A stretch of DNA of 64,000 nucleotides, taken from NCBI RefSeq assembly GCF_027158485.1, contig NZ_JAMKYJ010000006.1; one strand, given 5' to 3'. A program made the translations under genes and the position numbers. The notes beneath the pieces are model-generated. The model made no database searches and was not told the DNA's origin. It saw only the letters and a list, made by a program, of their open reading frames with translations. The first letter of the stretch is position 1. Every line of letters begins with the position of its first letter. Source of the DNA: Oxalobacter formigenes (GTDB taxonomy: Bacteria > Pseudomonadota > Gammaproteobacteria > Burkholderiales > Burkholderiaceae_D). Below, piece by piece: positions 35,555 through 45,694 of this stretch.

Positions 35555-38269
35555 CTAGAGCCATTCGTGATATTTGCGGATATAAGCCACTTTCACGACT
35601 TCAACGAGCAGAACGTAACCTGCAATGATCGCGAAAAGCCAGGCAAAATAAATGCCCGGCAATGGCGTCAGGCCGATGGCGGCGCCAAAGGCCGTGTACG
35701 GAATGAACGTCGTCAGGGCGATCCCGGCAGCACTGGCCAGGATGACTGGCATCGATGCCCTGCTTTCAATGAAGGGTACGTGCGGTGTCCGGATCATTTG
35801 CATGATGAGTGTCTGGCTCCACATGGATTCGATGAACCAGCCAGCCTGAAAGAGCGCGATGAACAGGATCTGCCGTTCGACTCCAAGGGTATGGAAAGGC
35901 CCGCCCACGACAGCCGGACAGATGACGAAGAACATCAGCAAAAACGTCAGGATATCGAAAATGGAACTGACCGGCCCGATATGCAGCATGAAACGGCCAA
36001 TGGAAGACGCTTCCCATTTCTTCGGTTCCATCAGTTCGGTCTTGTCGACGTTATCCCAGGGCAAGGCGACGTTGACGCCATCATAGATCAGGTTCAGCAG
36101 GATGATCTGGACGGCTGCCATCGGCAGAAACGGCAGGAAAATACTGGCGGCCAGTACGGAAAACATGTTCCCGAAGTTCGAGCTGGTCGTCATCTTGATG
36201 TACTTGATCATGTTGCCGTAGGTCTTGCGTCCTTCGACGACGCCCTGTTCCAGCACCATCAGGTCTTTTTCCAGCAGGATGACGTCAGCGGACTCCTTGG
36301 CGATATCGACAGCGGTATCGACGGAAATGCCGACGTCGGAGGCTTTCATGGCCGAGGCGTCGTTGATGCCGTCGCCCATGTAGCCGACGACATGCCCGTT
36401 TTCGCGCAGCATGCTGACGATGCGCGCTTTCTGCTGAGGCGACAGTTTGGCGAAAACGTCCGTTTTTTCGACGGTATCGGACAAAGTGGCGTCGTCCATG
36501 TCTTCAACGTCGCTGCCGAGGACGATCTTGCCGGTTTTCATGCCGACCTGACGGCAGATGGCACTGGTCACGAGGTCGTTGTCGCCGGTCAGGATCTTGA
36601 CGTTGACACCGTGCGCGTTCAGTGCGGCAATCGCGGCCTGTGCGCTTTCTTTCGGCGGGTCGAGGAAAGCCAGATACCCCATCAATACCATATCGGATTC
36701 ATCGGCCACTGAAAAAGTCGGCGTTTTGACGGTCGAGCTTTTCCGGGCGATGGCAATGACGCGCATGCCGTCGTCATTCAGGTTTTCTACCATGATCCGG
36801 ATTTCATCGATGATGGTATCGGTCAGTTCGATGACTTCCCCGCGGTATTCGGCATACCGGCAGACGGAAAGCATTTCCTCGACTGCGCCTTTGGTGATCA
36901 AAGTCGTCCCGCCATCCGGACTCGTGACGACGACGCTCATGCGACGGCGTTCGAAATCGAAGGGAATTTCATCGATTTTGGCATAGCTGGTCGACAGCCT
37001 TCTGAGAGAGGGTTCGTTTTCGCTTTCCTCGTTTGTCCGCTCGATGATGGAAATGTCCATCAGGTTTTTGAGGCCGGTCTGGTAAAAGCTGTTCAAAAAG
37101 GCAAATGACAGGACGCGCACGTCTTCGGTGCCGTGAATGTCCAGATGGCGTTCAAGGATGACCTTGTCGCGCGTCAGCGTCCCGGTCTTGTCGGTGCAGA
37201 GAACGTTCATCGATCCCAGGTTCTGGATGGAAGACAGGTTCTTGATGATGGTTTTCTTTTTGCTCATCGCAACCGCCCCTCTCGCCAGACAGGTCGTGAC
37301 GATCATCGGCAGCATTTCTGGCGTGAGTCCCACGGCTATCGAGATGGCGAAGAGCAGCGCTTCCATCCAGTCGTCCTTGGTGATGCCGTTGATGACGAAT
37401 ACGATGGGCACCATGACGAGCATGAAGCGGATCAACAACCATGAGACGGAGCTGATGCCTTTTTCAAAACCGGTCGGTTCGCGTTTGGCGTCGAGCGATT
37501 TGGCGATACCGCCGAAAAGGGTCTGGTTTCCGGTCAGGATGACGACGGCTTCGGCACTGCCGCTGATGACGTTGCTGCCCATGAAAGCCAGATTGCTGCA
37601 CTCGGTGACGGCTTTTCCGTCTGAAATGTCGACGACATGAGGCGTCTTTTCGACCGGTTCACTCTCTCCCGTCATGGCGGACTGGGAGATGAAAAGGTCT
37701 TTGGCCTTGATGATGCGGCAGTCGGCAGGAACCATGTCACCTGCAGCCAGAAGGACGATATCGCCGACGACGACGTCTTCCATCGGAATTTCCTGTCTGC
37801 CGGTGTATTGCCGGAGGACGGCCGTTGTGTTCTTGACCATACTGGTCAGTTTTTCGGCGGCGTTATTGCTGCGCGTTTCCTGCACGAAACGCAAGACGCC
37901 GGACAAAAGAACCATCGTCAGGATGACGACGATTGTCATGAAGTCCTGTTCGCCTGTCGATGGCAAGACGACGTCGGTCACGAAAGATACGGCAGCCAGT
38001 ACGGTCAATATTGCCGTAAACGGGTTGATGAACGCTTCCGCAAGCCGTCTGGGAAACGATTTGTGTTTGCCGGTGTCAACGAGGTTGCTGCCCCAGTCTT
38101 CCCGGTTTCTTTCTACTGTTTCTGGGTTGGCGATGCCATCACAACCCGAGTGGTAAGCGCGCAAGACGTCCTCTGCGGGAAGTGTTGCGTCGTACATGAG
38201 CCGTTGAAAAGCAGCGTTCGGTTTGACTGCTTTTGGCAATCTGATAGTGGATACGGTTTTGCCGTTCAT
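35555..38269 (-). CDS. mgtA: Magnesium-translocating P-type ATPase MgtA
   Basis: 904 aa, class IIIB P-type ATPase importing Mg2+. Starts with an amphipathic cytoplasmic N-terminus. Has TGES, DKTGTLTRD (Asp about 360), MTGDNDLV, GDGINDASA, M4 with GLTPEMLPMIV, and NLIYDGVN in M6 (family-diagnostic). Ten helices predicted. ATG 38269 has GGAGG upstream. The gene has a long 5' leader (38270-38400) with a perfect hairpin (GTTGCC..GGCAAC) and short Arg/Pro-rich frames, reminiscent of Mg2+-responsive leaders, but I cannot show it is one. Confidence 0.95.
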   Translation of the reverse strand: MNGKTVSTIRLPKAVKPNAAFQRLMYDATLPAEDVLRAYHSGCDGIANPETVERNREDWGSNLVDTGKHKSFPRRLAEAFINPFTAILTVLAAVSFVTDVVLPSTGEQDFMTIVVILTMVLLSGVLRFVQETRSNNAAEKLTSMVKNTTAVLRQYTGRQEIPMEDVVVGDIVLLAAGDMVPADCRIIKAKDLFISQSAMTGESEPVEKTPHVVDISDGKAVTECSNLAFMGSNVISGSAEAVVILTGNQTLFGGIAKSLDAKREPTGFEKGISSVSWLLIRFMLVMVPIVFVINGITKDDWMEALLFAISIAVGLTPEMLPMIVTTCLARGAVAMSKKKTIIKNLSSIQNLGSMNVLCTDKTGTLTRDKVILERHLDIHGTEDVRVLSFAFLNSFYQTGLKNLMDISIIERTNEESENEPSLRRLSTSYAKIDEIPFDFERRRMSVVVTSPDGGTTLITKGAVEEMLSVCRYAEYRGEVIELTDTIIDEIRIMVENLNDDGMRVIAIARKSSTVKTPTFSVADESDMVLMGYLAFLDPPKESAQAAIAALNAHGVNVKILTGDNDLVTSAICRQVGMKTGKIVLGSDVEDMDDATLSDTVEKTDVFAKLSPQQKARIVSMLRENGHVVGYMGDGINDASAMKASDVGISVDTAVDIAKESADVILLEKDLMVLEQGVVEGRKTYGNMIKYIKMTTSSNFGNMFSVLAASIFLPFLPMAAVQIILLNLIYDGVNVALPWDNVDKTELMEPKKWEASSIGRFMLHIGPVSSIFDILTFLLMFFVICPAVVGGPFHTLGVERQILFIALFQAGWFIESMWSQTLIMQMIRTPHVPFIESRASMPVILASAAGIALTTFIPYTAFGAAIGLTPLPGIYFAWLFAIIAGYVLLVEVVKVAYIRKYHEWL

Positions 38270-38799
38270 GATTGTTCCTCCAGCTGTTTTTATTTTTCTG
38301 GATGGGCTGGGTCGTGCACAGACCGACCGACTGGCAAAACGAAAGGATGGTGGGCGAAAAAACGTCGCTTGAAAGTTGCCCTGGCAACTAAAAATCGCTG
38401 ACGATATGCCCGTCAGGTCTGGTCATACTGCTACTGTCCGGGTCCATTTTTTCACCTTGAGTGAAGGTTGTTGAAAAGGCTGAAACGATGTTCCAGCCAC
38501 CATATTCGACGGGATTCACTTTAATCCTGTTTGCACAGGTCATCAAGCATAATACCGCTGAAAAGCATCGCGAGTTTAAGGATGCATCAAACGAATGTCA
38601 ACCCGTTATCCGTTTTATTTTTCCAGAAAAAACAGGATGTGGCGTTTATGTCTGACATTTAACCGGAAACTTTCCGCCATGAAATTTTTGCTGCCGGAAA
38701 AGTATCGTCAAGCCGCAGCGAATGACTTATTGAAGGCAGCAAGAACAAAAAATCCGGCAGGTCATTGCCTGCCGGATTTTCATGAGCCAGACCTTTACA
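38270..38799. other. Gap of 530 bp: mgtA leader and terminator region
   Basis: The mgtA leader occupies the first 130 bp (hairpin GTTGCCAGGGCAAC near 38370-38383). The middle is AT-rich without a credible ORF. The right end carries the terminator listed next. Confidence 0.4.
38751..38778. terminator. Intrinsic terminator (38751-38778)
   Basis: AATCCGGCAGG / CCTGCCGGATT, 11 bp perfect stem, T4 on the plus side and A-run on the minus side. Ends the OmpH-like gene read leftwards. Confidence 0.85.
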
Positions 38800-39318
38800 T
38801 CAGGCGGGCGTCTTGTTGATCCTTACACGAGGCATGGGCGGGAACGAGGGCTTGTACCAGTCCACTTCGACCATGATCTGTCTGGTCACGTCGGCATGCT
38901 TGTTATACCCGAGGGTATCGTCGGCTGGCACGACGGCGGCGACGCCCCTGTTCTTTTTCAGCCATGAACGGACGGCGGCACTGACGATATCGCCGATTTC
39001 ATTGTCCAGTTTTTTCTGGTACAGCGCCATTTGCTGCTGGTAAAAGGATTGCGCCTGTGCAATGGCACGCGCTCCTTCAGGTGTGTTTTCCCGACCGCGG
39101 TACATGGTTCTCACATCGTCGATGCCTCTATGAAGGATGGTTTGTACCGTTTTGATATATTGGGCGGCGGCGCGACCCGGGAGTGAGCGTTCGGCCAGCG
39201 CTTCCATGTCGAGAACGACCACGGGTTTCCGGGTTGTCTCGCGGTGTTTTTTGATAGCCTTGCAAGCGACTGGAATCAGTACGGCAGCCACGGCCAGCAT
39301 CAGTCCCATACGTTTCAT
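38800..39318 (-). CDS. OmpH/Skp-like periplasmic protein
   Basis: 172 aa. An N-terminal hydrophobic segment (residues 3-20, MGLMLAVAAVLIPVAC) could be a signal or anchor. Then the family-type pattern VVVLDMEALAERSLPGRAAAQYIKTVQ, a helical arm rich in Gln/Ala/Lys (ARAIAQAQSFYQQQMALYQKKLDNEIG), and a closing strand RGVAAVVPADDTLGYNKHADVTRQIM, the same order as Skp/OmpH chaperones. Homology is remote, so I rate it as Skp-like, not Skp. Confidence 0.55.
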   Translation of the reverse strand: MKRMGLMLAVAAVLIPVACKAIKKHRETTRKPVVVLDMEALAERSLPGRAAAQYIKTVQTILHRGIDDVRTMYRGRENTPEGARAIAQAQSFYQQQMALYQKKLDNEIGDIVSAAVRSWLKKNRGVAAVVPADDTLGYNKHADVTRQIMVEVDWYKPSFPPMPRVRINKTPA

Positions 39319-39540
39319 GGTATTCGATTCCCTTCCAATGTTTGACAGAAAAACGATTCGCTTTCTAAAAATATCACTTTTAAGCCTATTCCGGTTTATC
39401 CAAACATGAAAATTTCAGTTTCAGAGGGAGAAAATGCTTTTTTTGTATCGTATGAGGCACGTTTTTTCCTCTTTATGCCCTCTCATTTTGCCAATCGATT
39501 GTGACGGTTTGAATTCGGCTTTTCCTGTTTTCTCCGGAAA

Positions 39541-40791
39541 TCAGGAAGAGACGTTTTTTGTTTCCCATGAGCTGAACACGAAAGCCTTCTGGCGCATCCA
39601 TGCATAAACGGCAACGGCTATCGTTATGATCATATTGAAGGCAAACGGGAATTCCTGCGACGAAAAACCCAGCAGGCCTGCAAAAAAGCTGATGATGAAT
39701 GGACATAGCAAAATGGCGATATAGTTCATGGCCATGATATAGGCGAGTGCCATCGTGACTTTTTTCGGAACGGCCATGTGCGTGGCTTTTTCATAAACCC
39801 AGGGCTGGATGACGCCATAGCCCAGACCGGCCAGTATGCAACCGGGGGCAATCAGCCATTCGATCGGGGCGATCAGGATCAATCCAAGTCCAATCGCCAT
39901 GGAAAGGTAACTGAAGAAAAGCGTGGTGTCTTTCAATTTCGCCACAATGGGCTTCAGTATCAGCCCCGGCAGCATGATGGCAAGGAAAAACAGGGAAATC
40001 ATGGTTCCGGCGTTGCCGCTGGTGAAATGGTGTTCTTCCATCAGAAACGGCAGGTTGTACACGACGACAAGGTTCAGGTATGTCCCCAGACCGTACAGGA
40101 TCATGGTTTCGATCAGATTGCCGACCATGAAACCGGATTTTGTCTTGACGGTCGATTCGGTGTTCCTGTCTGCCGAAACGAGCATGCTGGTGCTTCCGGC
40201 ATTCTTGTCATCTTTCATGCTTCGCGCCAGAAAGACCGACAGGACAAGCGAAATGGCGGGCAAAAGGTAAACGACAAACGGCCAGCGCCAGTTCACTTCG
40301 GCCAGATAGCCGGTGACGACGGTTGCGATGACGAGGGTCAGGTTGGTGATGGCAGAACTGTAGCCGAACTGTTTCAGGCGTTCGTCCCCGACGAAGAAGT
40401 GGGAAATCAAACCGGTAGAGAGCGGCACGATCAGGCCGGAACCGATCCCCAATATGGCGGAAACGACGATCAGCTGCCACATCTGGTTGGAAAGAAAATA
40501 CAGGATACCCGAGAGCAGGAATATACCGAGCCCGACGCGGAGCAAGACCATGTTGTTGACTTTTTCAGTCAGCCGCCCGGCGATGAGGACAAACGGGATG
40601 ATCATCAGGGACGGCAAGGAAGTCAACATCTGGATATCCAGTTCGCTGGAGCTGGGAAAAATATTGGTCAGCTGCCCCAGAATCGGCGATACGGCCAGCC
40701 CGGGCAAGGCGTTCAGGGCAGAAATGGACCAGATCCCGATCAGGGTAATAAGTGATATGGTTGTCGCCCCCACACCCGTTTTGATTTTCAT
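39541..40791 (-). CDS. MFS transporter
   Basis: About 416 aa, 12 hydrophobic segments. Motif A-like LIAGRLTEKVNNMVLLRVG and PLSTGLISHFFVGDERLKQFGYSSAITNLTLV are typical MFS. A long cytoplasmic loop (residues 190-220) separates the halves. I start at ATG 40791 (GGAAG 5 nt upstream); an ATG four codons upstream (40803) is an alternative. Substrate unknown. Confidence 0.85.
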   Translation of the reverse strand: MKIKTGVGATTISLITLIGIWSISALNALPGLAVSPILGQLTNIFPSSSELDIQMLTSLPSLMIIPFVLIAGRLTEKVNNMVLLRVGLGIFLLSGILYFLSNQMWQLIVVSAILGIGSGLIVPLSTGLISHFFVGDERLKQFGYSSAITNLTLVIATVVTGYLAEVNWRWPFVVYLLPAISLVLSVFLARSMKDDKNAGSTSMLVSADRNTESTVKTKSGFMVGNLIETMILYGLGTYLNLVVVYNLPFLMEEHHFTSGNAGTMISLFFLAIMLPGLILKPIVAKLKDTTLFFSYLSMAIGLGLILIAPIEWLIAPGCILAGLGYGVIQPWVYEKATHMAVPKKVTMALAYIMAMNYIAILLCPFIISFFAGLLGFSSQEFPFAFNMIITIAVAVYAWMRQKAFVFSSWETKNVSS

Positions 40792-41192
40792 GACGTCTTC
40801 CATCCAGTTCGTTAGTCTTAGCCATCAGGCGATCAGACTTCAGTAAACCAGATTTATCCGAATCGGATTTGCGCTAGCTCATTGCTTTGGAATTTGTAAC
40901 AAAAATTTGGGAAAATGAAACGTTCAGGTGACAAAAAAGAGAAAAATACGGCTGTTTCAATCGGCTCCATTCCTCCTGTATATTGGCGAACAAAGTCTTC
41001 ATGCCGCGATGGAAACAACACCGGACAGGCTTGACATTCCTTCTGTCAGGGCACCTGATCCGGTTTTATCTCAAAGACGAAGCGGTTCAATTCGTTTATA
41101 TTGAAGCCGAACCGGATAGCTCTTCCGTTTCAGAGCAGAAGAGCATGCTTTTTGAAAATGACGTACCCATTTTATTCATCATTCATCGATCC

Positions 41193-42443
41193 ATGACCAG
41201 TCTGCCCAAATTCCTGCGTTTTGCCCTGATCGTCCTGCTGCTTGGCGTCGTGGCCGGCCTGATCGGTATGCTGCTGGGCTACGTACTGTTTGAAACCCAG
41301 TCTCTGGCTTTCGGTTACAGCGCAGGGCCTGACCACGAAAACTATCTGGAAGCGATACAGGCAACCTCCCCTCTGCGGCGGGTAATCGCTCTTGTCGTTT
41401 GCGGGCTGATCGGCGGCATCGGCTGGTTTCTGCTGGCCCGCTATGGCAAAAAAACAGTCAGCCTCAAACAGGCCGTCAATGCGGAAAAACCGCATATGCC
41501 TGGCATTGAAACCGTCGCAAACGCCCTTTTACAGATCGTCACCATCGGTATCGGCTCGCCATTAGGCAAGGAAGGCGCACCGCGCATGGTCGGCGCACTG
41601 GTGGCGAACCGGGTCGGCAACTGGTTCCGGCTCGACCATGAGGACACACGGCTTTTGATGGCGGCCTGTGCCGGTGGCGGCTTTGCCGCGATATACAATA
41701 TCCCGGTCGCCGGGGCACTGTTCGCACTTGAAGTGCTGTTAATGGGCGCCCGGCTCCGCTGGATCGTCGTCTCGTTTTCCATATCCGTCATCGCAGCCTT
41801 CACGGCACGATGGGGACTCGGTAACGTTCATCAATATACGATTGTGTCGCCCCTGAACTTCGGCTGGGATTTATTGCTCTGGGCGCTGGCAACAGGGCCG
41901 CTATTCGCCTGCAGCGCCCTCATTTTCATACGCATTACCGATGAAGCCCGTGCGAAAGCGCCCACGCAATACAAGATCATTGTCTTCAACATGTTCAACT
42001 TCACGATACTGGGGATATTGATGATCTTTTTGCCCGAACTGGCAGGCAACGGCAGGATCGCGGCGCAACTCGGTTTTACCGGGCAGATGACGGTCATCTT
42101 CGCCACCGTACTGCTGGCAGGAAAGGTGCTGGTCGAATGGGGCAGCCTGCGTGCCGGTGCACAGGGTGGACTGTTGACGCCCAGTCTGGCCAACGGTGCC
42201 CTTCTGGCGATCATCACGGCCGGGGCATGGAGTCATTTTTTCCCGGATAACGCTTTGGGAGCATTCGCCATTGTGGGCGCATCCACTTTTCTGGGCATCG
42301 CCCGGAAAATGCCGATTACCGCAATTGTCCTGTTGCTTGAAATGACGCAGGTCGATCTGAAACTGGCTGTTCCGATGGTGGTTTGCATGGGATCGGCAAA
42401 ACTGACGGAAATGCTCTGGACGCGTTATCGGGTCCGGTTATGA
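41193..42443 (+). CDS. ClC family chloride channel/antiporter
   Basis: About 416 aa membrane protein. Ion-path motifs are present in the expected order: GIGSPLGKEGAPRMVGA (the GSGIP and GKEGP regions), AAIYNIPVAGALFALE, and GAQGGLLTPSLANGALL (GGIFAP-like). The frame remains open upstream to 40983 but without a ribosome site and without membrane character; MTSLPKFLRFALIVLLLG fits a family start. The gating Glu of GKEGP is retained, consistent with an H+/Cl- exchanger. Confidence 0.86.
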   Translation: MTSLPKFLRFALIVLLLGVVAGLIGMLLGYVLFETQSLAFGYSAGPDHENYLEAIQATSPLRRVIALVVCGLIGGIGWFLLARYGKKTVSLKQAVNAEKPHMPGIETVANALLQIVTIGIGSPLGKEGAPRMVGALVANRVGNWFRLDHEDTRLLMAACAGGGFAAIYNIPVAGALFALEVLLMGARLRWIVVSFSISVIAAFTARWGLGNVHQYTIVSPLNFGWDLLLWALATGPLFACSALIFIRITDEARAKAPTQYKIIVFNMFNFTILGILMIFLPELAGNGRIAAQLGFTGQMTVIFATVLLAGKVLVEWGSLRAGAQGGLLTPSLANGALLAIITAGAWSHFFPDNALGAFAIVGASTFLGIARKMPITAIVLLLEMTQVDLKLAVPMVVCMGSAKLTEMLWTRYRVRL

Positions 42444-42604
42444 AAACGGTTAATAATGACAGATCATTATTTCAATCGTTCAGGATATAAAGATAATGAA
42501 ACGGTTTGAAGATTTTTATAATGTTTTTCTGAAATATCGGCTTGATATGAAAAATATTGTCTTTGCGTTACTTTATAAACCGGATAGAACAAAAAATTAT
42601 TTCA

Positions 42605-43489
42605 TCAGAACCAGATTCGCTCTATTTTTTCGATAATGCTCATTGACTCGGGAGCCAGTTCTCCTGTTTTACGGCGGGTTTCCCGGGCTTTTTCAGCCCA
42701 GTAATGCGCTTTTTCATCGTCTCTCGGCAAACCCAATCGGTTGAGGTGATAGGCTTCATACAATCGTTCCATCGCCATTGCATTTCCATTTTCAGCCCCC
42801 TTGAAATACCAGTAAACAGCCTGCTTGTAATCTTTTGGAACGCCGGTACCATTTTCATAATCACGTGCCAGATTATATTGGGCTATATCATCACCTAATT
42901 TAGCCGCCCGTGTATTCAGTTCTGCTGATTTAGCATAATCTTTCGGGCCGCCCCATCCCCGATAATAAAGAAGTCCCAAATTCGTCATAGCACCCTTGTG
43001 TCCCTGCAAAACGGCTTTTTCATACCATTCCCTGGCTTTTTTGTAATCCCGTTTTGTTCCTCTTCCTCTGGCATACATAATCCCAATATTATATTGGGCA
43101 TTCTTGTATCCATTTTCAGCTGCATACATATACCATTTGAACGCTTTTTCTTTATCCTGTTTGACAATCAGTCCAAGGTCATACATGGTTCCCATTCCAT
43201 ACTGTCCTCTCGGATTGTTTTGTCTGGCTGACTCCAGAAATAAATCAAATGCCTTTTGAATGTCTTTCGGAACGGCTAAACCTTCACGATACATGTATCC
43301 CAATGCAGCCTGAACGTCCGGATTTTTTTGCGCAACCGGTTTCTGAAAATAAGGCAATGCCTTTTCATATTCCTGTTTTTTGAACAGCTTTAATCCTTTT
43401 TCTATATCACCGGCAAACACATTTATACAAAATGATAAAAGAAAAAGGATAAATATAATTTTTGCATTCTTGAAAGAACGATTGATCAT
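42605..43489 (-). CDS. Secreted Sel1-repeat protein 2
   Basis: 294 aa. Signal peptide (FILFLLSFCINVFA-GD). Five to six Sel1 repeats of about 36 residues (AL.YMYREGLAV..D..KAF.L, A..GYKNAQYNIGIMYARGRG, A...G...A...LG.LYYRG). Paralogue of the next gene (same length, C-terminal AYHLNRLGL.RDDEKAHYWAEKARETRRKTGE identical or nearly so). Sel1 proteins of this kind act as adaptors and, in some secretion-effector loci, as periplasmic immunity proteins. AT-rich codon use relative to neighbours. Confidence 0.88.
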   Translation of the reverse strand: MINRSFKNAKIIFILFLLSFCINVFAGDIEKGLKLFKKQEYEKALPYFQKPVAQKNPDVQAALGYMYREGLAVPKDIQKAFDLFLESARQNNPRGQYGMGTMYDLGLIVKQDKEKAFKWYMYAAENGYKNAQYNIGIMYARGRGTKRDYKKAREWYEKAVLQGHKGAMTNLGLLYYRGWGGPKDYAKSAELNTRAAKLGDDIAQYNLARDYENGTGVPKDYKQAVYWYFKGAENGNAMAMERLYEAYHLNRLGLPRDDEKAHYWAEKARETRRKTGELAPESMSIIEKIERIWF

Positions 43490-43540
43490 ATTTATCCAAT
43501 TTTGAGCTTGAAAAACAATTTGTTTTGGAAAATGGTGGTA

Positions 43541-44428
43541 TCAGAACCAGATCATTCTGACTTTTTCAATGACAGACAATGAACGCGGATCGACTTCTCC
43601 CGTTTTTCGACGGGTTTCCCGGGCTTTCTCAGCCCAGTAATGGGCTTTTTCATCGTCTCTCTTCAGACCCAATCGGTTGAGGTGATAGGCTTCATAAAGA
43701 CGTTCCATAGCCATGGGATCACCGTTTTCAGCGGCTTTAAAGTACCAGTAAACGGCTTGCTTGTAGTCTTTGGGAACACCTGTTCCATCTTCGTAATCCC
43801 GGCCCAGATTGAACTGTCCTTTTCTGTTTCCCAACGCTGCCGCCCGTTTGTCCAGTTCCGCTGCTTTATTACGATCTTTTTTTACGCCTTTTCCCCAATA
43901 ATACATAAAGGATAAACCAACCATGGCATTCGAATGTCCTTGAATCATTGCTTTTTCATACCATTCTCTGGCTTTTTTGTAATCTTTAGGAATTCCCTCT
44001 CCATGTACATAAGACCAGGCTACATTATTTTGAGCAGAACTATAACCATTCTCAGCTGCGTATAGATACCATTTAAACGCTTTTTCCTTATTACGTTTAA
44101 CAAAAAATCCACGATCATACATACTTCCTACGCCGAACTGTCCCTTGGGATTGGATTGTTTGGCAGACTCCAGAAATAACATAAACGCTTTCTGATAATC
44201 TTTTTCGACTCCCAGCCCATCCCGATACATATATCCTAATGCCGCTTGTACTCGAGGATCGTTTTTGGAATGTGATGCTTCCAGATAGGGTAACGCTTTT
44301 TCGAATTGTTTTTTTTGAAATAAATCCAGTCCTTGGTTTATGGTATCGGCGGCTTCAAGGTTCAGGCTGAATGAAACCAAAGAGAGGATAAATATAATTC
44401 TGATATTTTTAAATAAAAAATCAACCAT
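43541..44428 (-). CDS. Secreted Sel1-repeat protein 1
   Basis: 295 aa with signal peptide (FSLNLEAADT after the hydrophobic core) and five to six Sel1 repeats, paralogous to the gene 51 bp downstream. Strong coding constraint on both, with the repeats diverging between them while ends are conserved. Begins 81 bp after the stop of the unknown gene at 44510-45694, so all three likely form one transcription unit. Confidence 0.88.
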   Translation of the reverse strand: MVDFLFKNIRIIFILSLVSFSLNLEAADTINQGLDLFQKKQFEKALPYLEASHSKNDPRVQAALGYMYRDGLGVEKDYQKAFMLFLESAKQSNPKGQFGVGSMYDRGFFVKRNKEKAFKWYLYAAENGYSSAQNNVAWSYVHGEGIPKDYKKAREWYEKAMIQGHSNAMVGLSFMYYWGKGVKKDRNKAAELDKRAAALGNRKGQFNLGRDYEDGTGVPKDYKQAVYWYFKAAENGDPMAMERLYEAYHLNRLGLKRDDEKAHYWAEKARETRRKTGEVDPRSLSVIEKVRMIWF

Positions 44429-44509
44429 ATTTATCCTCTGTCAAATTTAAATAAAAATTATTTTAGCGTTAAATTTAAAACTAATAAATATTTATTCATT
44501 CTATTAAAT

Positions 44510-45694
44510 TTATTCATCATCTTTATTATATGGATTATGTTTGCCCATCCACTGATCCGTCCCATACCGTATTGCCTGTCCGGCTGCGTGTGCACCAAGC
44601 TTGGTCCAATCGTTTTTGCCATAGGGATTGAAGGTTCTGTTCAAGAATGGCAATTCCCGGGCGGTCGCATTGAGCGCCCCTCCCACCACGGCTTTTGGAT
44701 AGTTTGACTGGCCCGTTTGCTGTTTGATTCCGGAATGGTTCAATGCCGTTTGATAGGTGGTTCCCCCTGCGAGTCTTGATGCCAGTGGTGCCGCTTCGAT
44801 GAACGGCCTTAATGCAGCAATGGCTGCGTACGGCGCTTTCGATCCCAGTGATTCGTAAAAGTATTGGGACAGATTATTGAGGGTGTTTTCAGCATTGTCG
44901 TTATCCCAGATATCTTTCAGGTGCATGGAATGATCTTCGTACCGATCGAGTTCACGCTGAAAGCTGTCTCTTTTCATTTCGGCATGATCCAATGCCGTAT
45001 TGTCGATGCTCCCTTCCGGCGCAACGGCTCTTGCTGCATCCCCGGCGATGGTGCCCGCACTCCAGAAGGCGCTTTGGGGCTTGGTGACGAATTCGTTTTT
45101 GAATCCGCCAGTGACCAGTCCCAGTTTGTCTTTTCCGTTGACGGTGGTCTCGATTGGCTGGTCAAGTGTCCCCTGAATGGCATCATGCCTCATCTTTTCA
45201 AAAAGCTTTTTCAACATTAATGCCGCGCTTTCGTCCTGATGTTCGGCCTGACTTTTTCCGTATACGTCGATGCCTTTTTTCACGATGTCGGGAACGGGGT
45301 TTTCCGCTCGCGACAGGTGTTCGTCGGCGTTGAGTTTCATGCCGTAGGCGATCTGTTTCCCCGCTTTGGCCACGCCACGGTTGACGGCATCGGTCAGGTT
45401 TTTTCCGTATGACTGGCCTGTCGCGTCCTGTTGGGCATGGACGTTGTCAGAGTCGTCTGCCAGCCCCATTTGCACAAGGTGTTTCATGGTGACGGAATTC
45501 TCCGGTGTGACGGGATCGTGATAGCCGATCATGCGGGTTCGACGGACGGCGGTTGTCCCGGTTTTCGGGGTATTTCTGATTTGTCCGCTCATGCCGGATT
45601 GACGCTGGCTGTTTTCTCCGGTCTCGGCGTGTAGATTGTCACTCTGGTTTTGCTGGTTGAAGGTGTTCCAGTATTCCTCGTCAAAGAGTCCCAT
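44510..45694 (-). CDS. Unknown 394 aa protein, intact homologue of the broken gene at 16584-18118
   Basis: 394 aa. No signal peptide; N-terminal 90 residues polar (Gln/Asn/Thr-rich), then IGYHDPVTPENSVTMKHL, a helical middle with Lys/Ala, the segment LDQPIETTVNGKDKL, LGSKAPYAAIAAL, and a C-terminus with Gly/Asn-rich NPYGKNDWTKLGAHAAGQA. The stretches shared with the broken copy are the middle ones; both ends differ. The arrangement of a conserved core plus variable C-terminus, followed by two secreted Sel1 paralogues, resembles polymorphic effectors with immunity genes; no catalytic motif is recognised. ATG 45694 with GGAGAGG upstream. Confidence 0.7.
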   Translation of the reverse strand: MGLFDEEYWNTFNQQNQSDNLHAETGENSQRQSGMSGQIRNTPKTGTTAVRRTRMIGYHDPVTPENSVTMKHLVQMGLADDSDNVHAQQDATGQSYGKNLTDAVNRGVAKAGKQIAYGMKLNADEHLSRAENPVPDIVKKGIDVYGKSQAEHQDESAALMLKKLFEKMRHDAIQGTLDQPIETTVNGKDKLGLVTGGFKNEFVTKPQSAFWSAGTIAGDAARAVAPEGSIDNTALDHAEMKRDSFQRELDRYEDHSMHLKDIWDNDNAENTLNNLSQYFYESLGSKAPYAAIAALRPFIEAAPLASRLAGGTTYQTALNHSGIKQQTGQSNYPKAVVGGALNATARELPFLNRTFNPYGKNDWTKLGAHAAGQAIRYGTDQWMGKHNPYNKDDE

